Source of the DNA: Actinomycetes bacterium
GTDB taxonomy: Bacteria > Actinomycetota > Actinomycetes > Actinomycetales > Cellulomonadaceae
DNA length: 20,578 nt
Assembly (NCBI GenBank): GCA_023390875.1
Contig: JAEWCA010000128.1
Span: 1 to 20,578 of the forward strand
Direction: 5' to 3'
This document shows, in pieces, positions 7,396 through 13,947 of the stretch (positions are counted from its first letter, which is position 1; each line of letters begins with the position of its first letter). A program made the position numbers and the translations under genes. The notes under the pieces were generated by a model. It did no database searches. It saw only the letters and a list, made by a program, of their open reading frames with translations, and had not been told where the DNA came from.

Positions 7396-7707
7396 CTACG
7401 GCACCGCCGGGGACGCGTCCGCCATGTCGACGTAGCCAGCTCCCTTGCCGACGAGCCAGGCGAGGACGTCGAAGACCCGCAACGCCGAGATCTCGGGCCC
7501 CAGCCCGGCCGCATCGCGGAGCTCCACCACGTGGCGGTGGTTCGCGTTGTCGTCCGCTGTGAGCCATGCGTGCAGCGGGAGCCAGTAGCGACCCTTGACG
7601 ATCCCGAGTTGCTGGGTGACGACCGAGTCGGGAATCGGCACCAGGTGCGGCCGCTTGCGCGCGATCAGCTTGGTGGCCGCCGTCTCACTGAACCCGGGGC
7701 GGCTCAC
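7396..7707 (-). CDS. Hypothetical protein, possibly truncated DUF6308-like
   Basis: 103 residues from a GTG at 7707, two bases after the stop of the lipoprotein gene before it. The segment KLIARKRPHLVPIPDSVV followed later by ISALRVFDVLAWL recalls the C-terminal half of actinobacterial DUF6308 proteins. That is from memory and unconfirmed. If right, the N-terminal half of the domain is missing and this is a fragment. No signal peptide or membrane helix is seen, so a cytoplasmic protein is expected. Last gene of the minus-strand set that begins at 9054. Confidence 0.6.
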   Translation of the reverse strand: MSRPGFSETAATKLIARKRPHLVPIPDSVVTQQLGIVKGRYWLPLHAWLTADDNANHRHVVELRDAAGLGPEISALRVFDVLAWLVGKGAGYVDMADASPAVP

Positions 7708-7709
7708 AT

Positions 7710-8180
7710 CTAGTCCACCTCGGAGACGCGCAGCAGGGCAGTGAAGTACCAGCCGTCACCGGTCGACTCGCTCGTCGTGGTACTCACACCCGAGTCCGGC
7801 ACCGTGAAGCGGCGACTGACCTCCGGATCGGTCCCGCCTGAGCACCTCACCTCGACCGGCTCGAACGCATCGGCAGGCTCGGACGCCTCGAGCGTGTACG
7901 TGACTGGACTCTCGCACGCGACAAGCACGGCGTAGTGCCCCGGCGCCAGGTCAGTGGTGGTCGTCGCGGAGTCGGGCGCCGGACCACACGCGGAAAGCAC
8001 CACGCTCGGCGTGTCCGGATGCGTCGGGCATCGACCTTCAAGGCCCGGCCCACTGAACCCGGCGAACGCCGTCGCATCGGCGTCCTCGAGCGTCAGCTCA
8101 CCCCCGGAGCCGCAGCCTGCCGTCGCCGCGAGCACCACGCACGTGGCAGCGATCGACGTCCACCTCGTCAGCCGTCCCAC
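7710..8180 (-). CDS. Small putative lipoprotein, unknown function
   Basis: 156 residues from GTG 8180. The signal peptide has RLTR as its positive end, a hydrophobic core, and TAGC with C23 as the lipid-bearing residue. The mature part is acidic and Thr/Ser-rich with three more cysteines (in GRCPTHP, LSACGPAP and VACESPV, plus one in VRCSGG). It ends with a beta-rich GWYFTALLRVSEV tail. The start overlaps the stop of the previous lipoprotein gene by 13 bp, which implies translational coupling. No family recognised. It should sit on the outer face of the membrane. Confidence 0.75.
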   Translation of the reverse strand: MGRLTRWTSIAATCVVLAATAGCGSGGELTLEDADATAFAGFSGPGLEGRCPTHPDTPSVVLSACGPAPDSATTTTDLAPGHYAVLVACESPVTYTLEASEPADAFEPVEVRCSGGTDPEVSRRFTVPDSGVSTTTSESTGDGWYFTALLRVSEVD

Positions 8181-8758
8181 TCTGAATACCCGATCTCGTC
8201 GAGGCAGTTCGAGTTACCCGTCATTGCTGCCGGGTCGAACGCCAAATTTGCCAGGTCGTCAAAAGACGCGTCACTGGGCCAGTCAATTCCGCGCGCGGTC
8301 AGACAATCCTGAAGCAAGGGCTTCAGCGCAGCGGCGCGACGGTCCGCATATGCGACCGCGTCGGGCGACGACACTTGCCAATACGCGTCGACGAATCGGG
8401 CGTGCCGCAAGTAGCAGTCGTCGGCAACCGCAGTGGCTTCGTCGTCCCCTTGCGTGGTGGCGTCGATGACGGTGACACCGTGGTACTTCTTCACACCCTT
8501 CACGTCCACCGTGACGCCGGCCTCCCGCATGCACTCGTACGCGCGGTTCATCGCGAGCTCGTACTGCTCGAAGGTCACCTCACCGGACTCGAGGATGTCG
8601 AGCTGGTCTTGCGCGGCACCTGACTCCCGCGCCTGCGCCGCCGCGGCCTCCACAGGAGAGGTCGCGGCGGCGGAGGTGTCAGCGGACGAGCCGCAGGCCG
8701 CGACCGAAGCCGCGACGCCCACTGCGACCAATGCCGACATGGTCCGACGAGCGGTCAA
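8168..8758 (-). CDS. Putative lipoprotein with conserved cysteines, unknown function
   Basis: 196 residues from a TTG at 8758 with GAGGG upstream. An ATG at 8740 has no ribosome site and would remove the positive RR of the signal. Lipobox SVAAC gives C22. The mature protein is largely helical with C76, C115, C152 and C185. Segments such as ILESGEVTFEQYELAMNRAYECMREAG and VDAYWQ resemble actinobacterial secreted proteins often found near peptidoglycan-binding adaptor/ABC export genes (family impression, not checked). Second gene of the set, 23 bp after the small secreted protein gene. A sensor, chaperone or self-protection role is possible but unproven. Confidence 0.78.
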   Translation of the reverse strand: MTARRTMSALVAVGVAASVAACGSSADTSAAATSPVEAAAAQARESGAAQDQLDILESGEVTFEQYELAMNRAYECMREAGVTVDVKGVKKYHGVTVIDATTQGDDEATAVADDCYLRHARFVDAYWQVSSPDAVAYADRRAAALKPLLQDCLTARGIDWPSDASFDDLANLAFDPAAMTGNSNCLDEIGYSEWDG

Positions 8759-8781
8759 CCTAGCCCTCGGAGTGGTAGTAG

Positions 8782-9054
8782 TCAGGCTTGATGCGCGACC
8801 TGAACCGAGCGGGCGTAGACGCCGTCGTACGCCCAACCGGTCCACGCGATCCTGCCGGGCGTGGGCGTGTACTGGTGCCGAGCACCGACCGTGCCGCACG
8901 TACCGTTCGAGTCCTTGATGTACGCCCAGTTGTCCCCGATGCCCTGGATGGACGCGCACGGGTACAGGGCCGCGCTCGCCGACGGTGCCGTCGCAATTCC
9001 CAGACCGAGGACGAGCGCCGCAGCGGCCAGCGCCGAGAATCGGCGGTGCTTCAT
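8782..9054 (-). CDS. Small secreted protein (about 60-residue mature chain)
   Basis: 90 residues. The signal peptide at about 1-28 has MKHRRF, an Ala/Leu core and a cleavage site near ASA. The mature part holds two cysteines (in YPCASI and GTCGTV) that could form one disulfide, and is rich in Trp, Tyr, Gly and Ala (IAWTGWAYDGVYAR). The ATG at 9054 is preceded by GAGGAGG, one of the strongest ribosome sites in the window. It is first in the minus-strand set and divergent from the adaptor-ABC-permease cassette. No family is recognised with confidence. Small size, export signal and transporter neighbour are compatible with a bacteriocin-like or envelope-acting peptide. Confidence 0.78.
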   Translation of the reverse strand: MKHRRFSALAAAALVLGLGIATAPSASAALYPCASIQGIGDNWAYIKDSNGTCGTVGARHQYTPTPGRIAWTGWAYDGVYARSVQVAHQA

Positions 9055-9162
9055 ATGCCCTCCTCATTTCCCACGAGTTGGCGTGCAAATAAGCAATGCA
9101 GATCATCGGGCCACGACGTGTGGGACGCTAGCATGGGTGATCCGGGCAAGGTGGCACTTTCT

Positions 9163-9182
9163 GACCTCAGGTACCAGAGGTC
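9163..9182. promoter_or_regulatory. 20-bp near-perfect palindrome, candidate operator
   Basis: The order GACCTC-A-GGTACC-A-GAGGTC is symmetric at 18 of 20 positions; only the two single A bases break it. It lies in the 205-bp region between the divergent secreted-protein gene and the export cassette. The length suits a dimeric repressor or activator. No regulator gene sits next to it, so the factor is unknown. Confidence 0.55.
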
Positions 9183-9215
9183 CTGGGACTCATCTCGTCC
9201 GGCCCCCGACACGGA

Positions 9216-9237
9216 GCGGACATCCCCATTTGTCCGC
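9216..9237 (+). promoter_or_regulatory. 7-bp inverted repeat in the leader of the export cassette
   Basis: GCGGACA (9216-9222) pairs with TGTCCGC (9231-9237) around an 8-base loop, ending 22 bases before the adaptor start codon. It could be a second operator or an RNA hairpin close to the ribosome site (AAGAGG near 9246-9251). Confidence 0.45.
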
Positions 9238-9259
9238 CCTCACCGAAGAGGTGAACTGG

Positions 9260-10318
9260 ATGCAGCATCGCCCGCTCGACGACACCGGCTCTGCCGCGCC
9301 GTGGGTCGTCCTGGCGGTCCTTCTGGTCGTTCCGGTGCTCCTGCTCGCCGGATGGTGGGCCGTCGCCCGGGCGGACAACCCGACGCACGCTGCCGCCCCG
9401 GTGCGCCCGCTCCTGGTGCCGGTGACGCATCAGGACGTTCGAGCGCAGACCACCGTGAGCGTCACGGTCGGTGACCTGCCCGGCCGGGAGGCGAGCACCG
9501 CAGCCACCGGGACCGTCACAGCGGCGCCCCAGCCCGGTGCCGTCCTGGACAACGGCGTGGTGGTCCTCCGGGTCAACGACAAGCCCGTGCGGGCGTTCGT
9601 GTCCACGACACCGCCGTGGCGAGCACTCGCGCCTGGAGACAAGGGCCCGGACGTCACGCGCCTCCAGCAGTACCTGTCCGCACTCGGGTACGACACCGGG
9701 CGCCCGAGCGAGACGTTCGGGGCAGGGCTGCGCCGCGCCGTCGTCCGGTTCAACCAGGACGCCGGCTTGGGCAAGGACGTGGCGACGTTCGACCCCGCCA
9801 CGGTCGTGTGGGTCGGTCCCGAACCCCTCACCGTCGCCGAGTCCCTGGTCACCGAGGGAGGACCGCTCGGACCCGGGACGCCCGTGCTGCGCGGCCCGGC
9901 CCGGCCCGGCGCCGTCGCGGTCAGCGAGCCGCAAGGAGGCATCGCCACGCTCGGGGACTTCGGAGCACAGGCCCAGCTCATCGTCGGTGAGGCGAAGGTC
10001 GGCTACGTCCCGGGCTCCGGGTCCATCTCCGCACCGGCAGACGTCGCAGCGCTGCGGGCGGCCCTGGCACCCGCCAGCCAGGGCACCGCGCAGGTGACCG
10101 CCACCGTCGCGCAGCCGGTCGCGACCGTGCCAGCCTCGGCGCTCGTGCAAGGAGCCAACGGCACGCTGTGCGTCTACGAGGATCCCCAGGCCACCCCAGT
10201 CACCGTCACACCAGTCGGCGGCGGGGTCGGTGCGCTCGACCTGCCGGCCGACTTCCCCCTGAGCAGCGTCCTGAGCAACCCGGGTCGCGTGTCGCTGGAC
10301 GTCGCGTGCGGCTCGTAG
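9260..10318 (+). CDS. Membrane-anchored peptidoglycan-binding adaptor of an ABC exporter
   Basis: 352 residues. A single helix at about 14-34 anchors the chain, with the rest outside the membrane. Residues about 60-120 look like the barrel and lipoyl-like part of MacA-type adaptors (LDNGVVVLRVNDKPVRAFV). A PG_binding_1 domain is at about 124-183 (GDKGPDVTRLQQYLSALGYD...FNQDAGL). Residues about 200-345 form a beta-rich C-terminal part (VSEPQGGIATLG, VATVPASALV, GTLCVYED). ATG 9260 is preceded by AAGAGG; GTG 9251 is a possible alternative. The stop overlaps the ATPase start by 13 bp. Gram-positive adaptors of this sort link a MacB-like transporter to the wall. The cargo is unknown, possibly the neighbouring small secreted protein. 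Confidence 0.82.
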   Translation: MQHRPLDDTGSAAPWVVLAVLLVVPVLLLAGWWAVARADNPTHAAAPVRPLLVPVTHQDVRAQTTVSVTVGDLPGREASTAATGTVTAAPQPGAVLDNGVVVLRVNDKPVRAFVSTTPPWRALAPGDKGPDVTRLQQYLSALGYDTGRPSETFGAGLRRAVVRFNQDAGLGKDVATFDPATVVWVGPEPLTVAESLVTEGGPLGPGTPVLRGPARPGAVAVSEPQGGIATLGDFGAQAQLIVGEAKVGYVPGSGSISAPADVAALRAALAPASQGTAQVTATVAQPVATVPASALVQGANGTLCVYEDPQATPVTVTPVGGGVGALDLPADFPLSSVLSNPGRVSLDVACGS

Positions 10319-10941
10319 CCGACGACGTCGTCGTCCGGTACCCAGGCACGACCCGTGACGTGCTGGCCGGCGCGTCCCTGAGCATCGACAAGGGCGAGAA
10401 GGTCGCCATCCTCGGCCCCTCAGGATCAGGCAAGTCGACGCTTCTGTCCGTGCTCGGCGGGCTCGTTCGTCCGACCGCCGGAACGGTGCACGTCGACACC
10501 GACGAACGCCCTGGCCGCCTTCGCGACGTCTCAGCATGGGTGCTGCAGACGGTCAACGTCCTGCCGGAGCGCACCGCCCTGGACAACGTGGCCGTCGCCG
10601 GCCTGACCCGCGGTCTGAGCCACGCCGACGCCCGCCGAGACGCCATCGCCCATCTCGCAGCGGTCGGACTCGGCGACCGGACCAACGACCAGGCGCGCGT
10701 GCTGTCCGGCGGTGAGGTGCAGCGGGTCGTCATCGCGCGGGCACTGGCGAGCCGACGCCCGTTCGTCCTGGCCGACGAACCCACGGGCCAGCTGGACCGG
10801 GCCACCTCCGACGTGGTCCTCGACGCCCTGTTCACCACCGCCGTGGGGGCAGCGGTCGTCATCGTCACACACGACCCCGCCGTCGCCGCCCGGTGCGAAC
10901 GCGTCGCCCGCATCGAGGACGGCGCGGTGGTCCAAGGATGA
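10306..10941 (+). CDS. ABC transporter ATP-binding protein, MacB/LolD type
   Basis: 211 residues from GTG 10306, inside the end of the adaptor gene. All ATPase motifs are present: Walker A GPSGSGKST at 37-45, Q-loop Q81, signature LSGGE at 133-137, Walker B FVLADEPTGQLD at about 153-164, and H-loop H189. The compact single-domain form and the DEPTGQLD motif fit the MacB/LolD/FtsE group that powers export or mechanical signal transmission rather than import. It overlaps the permease start by ATGA and should dimerise under that permease. Confidence 0.92.
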   Translation: MRLVADDVVVRYPGTTRDVLAGASLSIDKGEKVAILGPSGSGKSTLLSVLGGLVRPTAGTVHVDTDERPGRLRDVSAWVLQTVNVLPERTALDNVAVAGLTRGLSHADARRDAIAHLAAVGLGDRTNDQARVLSGGEVQRVVIARALASRRPFVLADEPTGQLDRATSDVVLDALFTTAVGAAVVIVTHDPAVAARCERVARIEDGAVVQG

Positions 10942-12113
10942 GCGCGACGACCCGTCCGCTGGCCAGCGCGACCCACGGGCACACCGACCGGCCGCACACG
11001 ACACCAGCCCGCCAGGGCGACGCCTGGAAGGTGCGCGCCTCTGTCCTCGAGGGCCTGATCAACGTCCGCGCCGCCACGCTCCTCGCACCGGCCGTCCTCG
11101 CCATCGCAGCACTCGTGATCGCGGCCGCACTGCTCACCGACGCGCTCACCGTCTCGCGCATCCTGCGCGCGGAGGACGCCTACCTCGCCGCAGGCGGAGA
11201 CCTTCTCGTCGCCCAAGGGCAAGACGGCGCGAAGCTCGACTCGCACGCATGCGTCGCGCTGGCGAACCTTGCAGGGGTGCGGGTAGCGGCGGCCGTCACC
11301 GTGCAGCCGGCCGCAGCCAGGCTCGTCGGACGTCCCGAGAGCCGCCAGACCCTCGTCCTGGCCACCGCAGGCGTCCTGGACCTGCTCGACGCCCCCGACC
11401 TTCGCGCCACCGACGTCCTGGTGTCCCGCACGATCGCCGACCGCTGGCAGTGGTCGACCGGCGCCTACCTCCAGCTCGACCCGTCGGGCGCTGCGCCAGG
11501 CACACCAGCCCGCGTCCTCACCGTCGCCGGCGTCGCCGACCTCGCGCTGCTCGCCGAAGGCGCGTCGACCGGCGTCCTAGCGCTGCGCCCCCCGACAGGC
11601 CAGGCCGACGTGTGCTTCGTGCGCATCGAGGCTCCTTACCGCGACGACCTGCGCGCCGCCATCCCAGCCGCGCTCGGCACGACCGCAGGCAGCGCCATCA
11701 CCGTCGCGGACCGCCTGCCCGCCGGCGCAGCCGCGCAGGACCCGGCGGCAGCGTTCGCCAGCCGCACGACTCGGTGGGCTCCACCGGCAGCAGGCGCCGT
11801 CGTCGGGCTGCTGTGGGTGGTCGTCGCCTGGACGCGCCGGGGCCGGGCCGCGCTCTACGCCTCGGTCGGCGTCCCGTACAGCGGCGGCGTCCTGGTCCGG
11901 TTGACCGAGGGAGCCACACTCGTCGTCCTGGGCGGCCTGTGGGGCACGTCGATCGCGGCCACGGCGGCGGTGGCCTTGTGCCGCATCCCCGTGACCGCGG
12001 CCGTTCCCCTCGCTGAGCGCGGAGGCCTCAGCGCCATCGCGTTCGCCCTCGTCTTCGTCGCGCTCATCGCGGCGTGGCAGCCCAGGACACTCGCAGCGCT
12101 CAAGGACCGCTGA
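10938..12113 (+). CDS. MacB/FtsX-like ABC transporter permease
   Basis: 391 residues. A cytoplasmic tail (1-45) is followed by helix 1 at about 47-68. A large extracytoplasmic domain lies at about 75-280, then three helices at about 283-299, 322-348 and 363-380. This 1+3 layout with a long outer domain is that of MacB/FtsX permeases. These do not form a classical transmembrane channel but pass motion from the ATPase to partners outside. The start ATG overlaps the ATPase stop by 4 bp. Sequence similarity to a named family is weak by eye, so the call rests on topology and context. Confidence 0.8.
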   Translation: MSATTRPLASATHGHTDRPHTTPARQGDAWKVRASVLEGLINVRAATLLAPAVLAIAALVIAAALLTDALTVSRILRAEDAYLAAGGDLLVAQGQDGAKLDSHACVALANLAGVRVAAAVTVQPAAARLVGRPESRQTLVLATAGVLDLLDAPDLRATDVLVSRTIADRWQWSTGAYLQLDPSGAAPGTPARVLTVAGVADLALLAEGASTGVLALRPPTGQADVCFVRIEAPYRDDLRAAIPAALGTTAGSAITVADRLPAGAAAQDPAAAFASRTTRWAPPAAGAVVGLLWVVVAWTRRGRAALYASVGVPYSGGVLVRLTEGATLVVLGGLWGTSIAATAAVALCRIPVTAAVPLAERGGLSAIAFALVFVALIAAWQPRTLAALKDR

Positions 12114-12385
12114 CCTCCGTTCGAGCTTCCTTGATTGAAGGATCGAGGTGAGGTTGGTGCGAGCGTCCGCGTCGCCGTATTCGCGAGTGAAGTGGACCAG
12201 GAAGGTTCTTCCGGTGTCGGACGGAATCGCTGCAGGTCCCAGTTATTGTCCTCATCCACCAGAGGCCCCAGTCGTCGAGGCGGATCACGCCCGAACAGTA
12301 CCGGGGCGCACAGCGCGCGGTCGGCCTCGAGCCGTCCACCCGTGCGGACCGGCGGGGTGCGAGTGGTGACGTCGAGGTCAGCCGG
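12114..12385. other. Intergenic region, no supported gene
   Basis: 272 bases between the export permease and the convergent DUF3885-like gene. Locally AT-richer than its surroundings (for example TTCCTTGATTGAAGGATCG near 12127-12145, a weak 5-bp hairpin TCCTT/AAGGA). Short open frames exist on both strands but none has a ribosome site, a signal or recognisable protein composition. It may hold the terminators of the two convergent units or a decayed remnant. Confidence 0.5.
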
Positions 12386-12931
12386 TCAGAGGCCGCTCTC
12401 GGTGGCGGACAGCCACGCGCGGTGACGGGCCCGCAGCTCGTCTCGCATGGTTGTCGTCGCCGGGATGACGTCGGCCCCGCCGTCGTACGGGTGGAAGAAC
12501 CAGGTCAGGTCGTCGTCGCAGATGATGACGCCGGCCGCGCCGTCGTCGGCGACCAGGCGGAGCAGCGGGTCGAGCGCCTCGGGCGTGAGCGGCAGCCGGT
12601 CGACGAACGTATGGCTCCAGCTCTCGGGATCGTCCGGGTCCCGGAAGCTCGCCCAGTACGTCGAGCCCGGCACTGCCGTCTGCAGCGGTGCGGACCGCGG
12701 CACGGGGAGGGTGCTGCACGACCACGCGAGCGTCAGCACCAGGACCTCGTCGCTGCCTGTCGTCGCCGCCAGCTCGTGCAGGACGGTGTGGTGCCGCCGG
12801 AGGAGCTCGTCGTACTCCTCCGGCGTCTCGGCGTACCGCTTCGATCGCGGCAGGCTGTGGAACCGCACCCAGGTCTCCGCGTTCCGCAGCAGGTCGCCGG
12901 CGGGCGGTGTCGCGCCCCACCTGCGGTCCAC
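12386..12931 (-). CDS. DUF3885-like protein (frame 2 of a frameshifted locus)
   Basis: 181 residues if read from GTG 12931, but no ribosome site precedes that GTG. The N-terminal stretch WVRFHSLPRSKRYAET with a following LLRRHHTVLHEL recalls DUF3885 proteins (recognition from memory, moderate). Later LTWFFHPYDGGADVI and an acidic VIICDDD segment suggest a cytoplasmic alpha/beta protein. The upstream gene at 12733-13563 is in another frame and its genuine coding signal stops just where this frame begins. The two may be one broken gene, or this gene may be intact and the upstream one damaged at its end. Confidence 0.7.
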   Translation of the reverse strand: MDRRWGATPPAGDLLRNAETWVRFHSLPRSKRYAETPEEYDELLRRHHTVLHELAATTGSDEVLVLTLAWSCSTLPVPRSAPLQTAVPGSTYWASFRDPDDPESWSHTFVDRLPLTPEALDPLLRLVADDGAAGVIICDDDLTWFFHPYDGGADVIPATTTMRDELRARHRAWLSATESGL

Positions 12932-13563
12932 ATCGAGCTGAGCGCCTGTGCATGCTCAAGCACGTGCGGCCACGTCGGTGGGTTGTTCTGCTCCCACGCG
13001 AGCCGGTAGCAGTCCGGGCAGTCCTGTCCCAGGTACGCGAAGAGGTGCCGGTGCACGACGACGTCGGTGCCGGGCAGCCCGCACAGAGTGCCGTCGTCAG
13101 GCGCTATGGCGTGCTCGACGCCGTCACCGTCCAGGGCGGCGGCATGCGTCGGCGCGACGGCGTCGACGCCCGCATGCCCCGCCCGCAGGTACTGGTGCAG
13201 GTCGTTGTCGTCCCGCAGCAGGCTGAGGGGTTCGGGCAGCAGCGCGTCGCTCGACCACCAGCTGCGGAGCCACCGCGCACCCAGCACGTCGACCGAGCCG
13301 AGGTGGTCGCCTTCGCTGTCGCGGAAGGTCAGCGTGAGTCCGGGGAGCACAGGGAGGACGACGCCTGGTGTGAGGTCGGCGGTGGCGAGCTCGCGCACCA
13401 CCTGCCGGACCACCTCGGGGTCGGTCTCGACCAGCAGGTCGGGCTGCTCGACGTACGGATACGTGTCGAACGCGCCCCCCGGCTCCACGACGAGCTGCGT
13501 CGCTGCGGCGAGGTCGACGCCGAGGTCGGAGGGTGCGCGGGGCGGTTCGCTGGGTCCGGTCAC
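12733..13563 (-). CDS. Hypothetical protein with probable frameshift near 12930-12960
   Basis: Read from GTG 13563, the first 210 or so residues look like real protein: TYPYVEQPDLLVETD, GLTLTFRDSEGDHLGSVDVLG, then CGLPGTDVVVHRHLFAYLGQDCPDCYRLAWEQ with a CPDC pair. Downstream of about ALSSMW the frame turns into Arg-, Ser- and Thr-rich text that is only the shadow of the DUF3885-like frame, ending at 12733. The true product therefore probably ends or shifts at about 12930-12960. No signal peptide or helix is seen. The start is uncertain; no ribosome site is visible. Function unknown. Cys-x-x-Cys could bind zinc with the earlier Cys. Confidence 0.6.
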   Translation of the reverse strand: MTGPSEPPRAPSDLGVDLAAATQLVVEPGGAFDTYPYVEQPDLLVETDPEVVRQVVRELATADLTPGVVLPVLPGLTLTFRDSEGDHLGSVDVLGARWLRSWWSSDALLPEPLSLLRDDNDLHQYLRAGHAGVDAVAPTHAAALDGDGVEHAIAPDDGTLCGLPGTDVVVHRHLFAYLGQDCPDCYRLAWEQNNPPTWPHVLEHAQALSSMWTAGGARHRPPATCCGTRRPGCGSTACRDRSGTPRRRRSTTSSSGGTTPSCTSWRRRQAATRSWC

Positions 13564-13865
13564 GCCGTCGATGGTGCCGCACCGCGGGCCGTCGCACGCC
13601 GTATCGAGGGCGACCGGTCCGCCCGTCGTGCCTCTGGCCCGCCGCTGTCGAGAACGCGCGCGCCGCCGTCTGTCCCTGGAATTGCGGTGCGTCCCATTCC
13701 TGAACCTCGGCCGTGCTGACGGGGATTCTTTTCGCCCGCCGACCGACGCCGCGGATCGCTGCTCCCAGCCGACCGTCCCGGCTCGGGCGACCCGAACGTC
13801 GCAGGTCACGCGCCCCGCCATGTCGAGGAGCCCGATACCGAAATGCGATCTGCTCGTGACTCGAC

Positions 13866-13889
13866 CGGGACGGTTGCGTGACCGTCCCG
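13866..13889 (+). promoter_or_regulatory. 9-bp inverted repeat upstream of the VWA lipoprotein gene
   Basis: CGGGACGGT (13866-13874) is the exact complement of ACCGTCCCG (13881-13889), loop TGCGTG. It ends 59 bases before the start codon. It may be an operator or a leader hairpin; no T run follows, so termination is less likely. Confidence 0.5.
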
Positions 13890-13893
13890 TGCT

Positions 13894-13913
13894 GGTCCGG
13901 GAGCTCTCGGACC
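13894..13913 (+). promoter_or_regulatory. 20-bp near-perfect palindrome upstream of the VWA lipoprotein gene
   Basis: GGTCCG-G-GAGCTC-T-CGGACC is symmetric at 18 of 20 positions. It starts four bases after the preceding inverted repeat. The two together look like paired operators or a double hairpin in the leader. The binding factor is unknown. Confidence 0.5.
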
Positions 13914-13947
13914 GCGACGCTTCAATCCTCGAACAATGGAGGCAAAG

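Larger units (their letters stand above)
13564..13947. other. 384-bp intergenic region holding a divergent promoter zone
   Basis: Lies between the divergent starts of the unknown minus-strand gene and the VWA lipoprotein gene. No supported gene. Open frames crossing it are GC-driven. The half next to the lipoprotein gene holds two strong palindromes (13866-13889 and 13894-13913), listed separately. Confidence 0.5.

Noticed and set aside
8782..9054. Lactococcin 972 identity for the small secreted protein
   Set aside because: Size, signal and transporter context are similar, but the mature sequence does not show a convincing match to that family by eye.
12100..12425. Short frames on both strands in the gap after the permease (for example 12100-12339 minus and 12148-12369 plus)
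   Set aside because: No ribosome site, no protein-like composition, mutually overlapping; left as intergenic.
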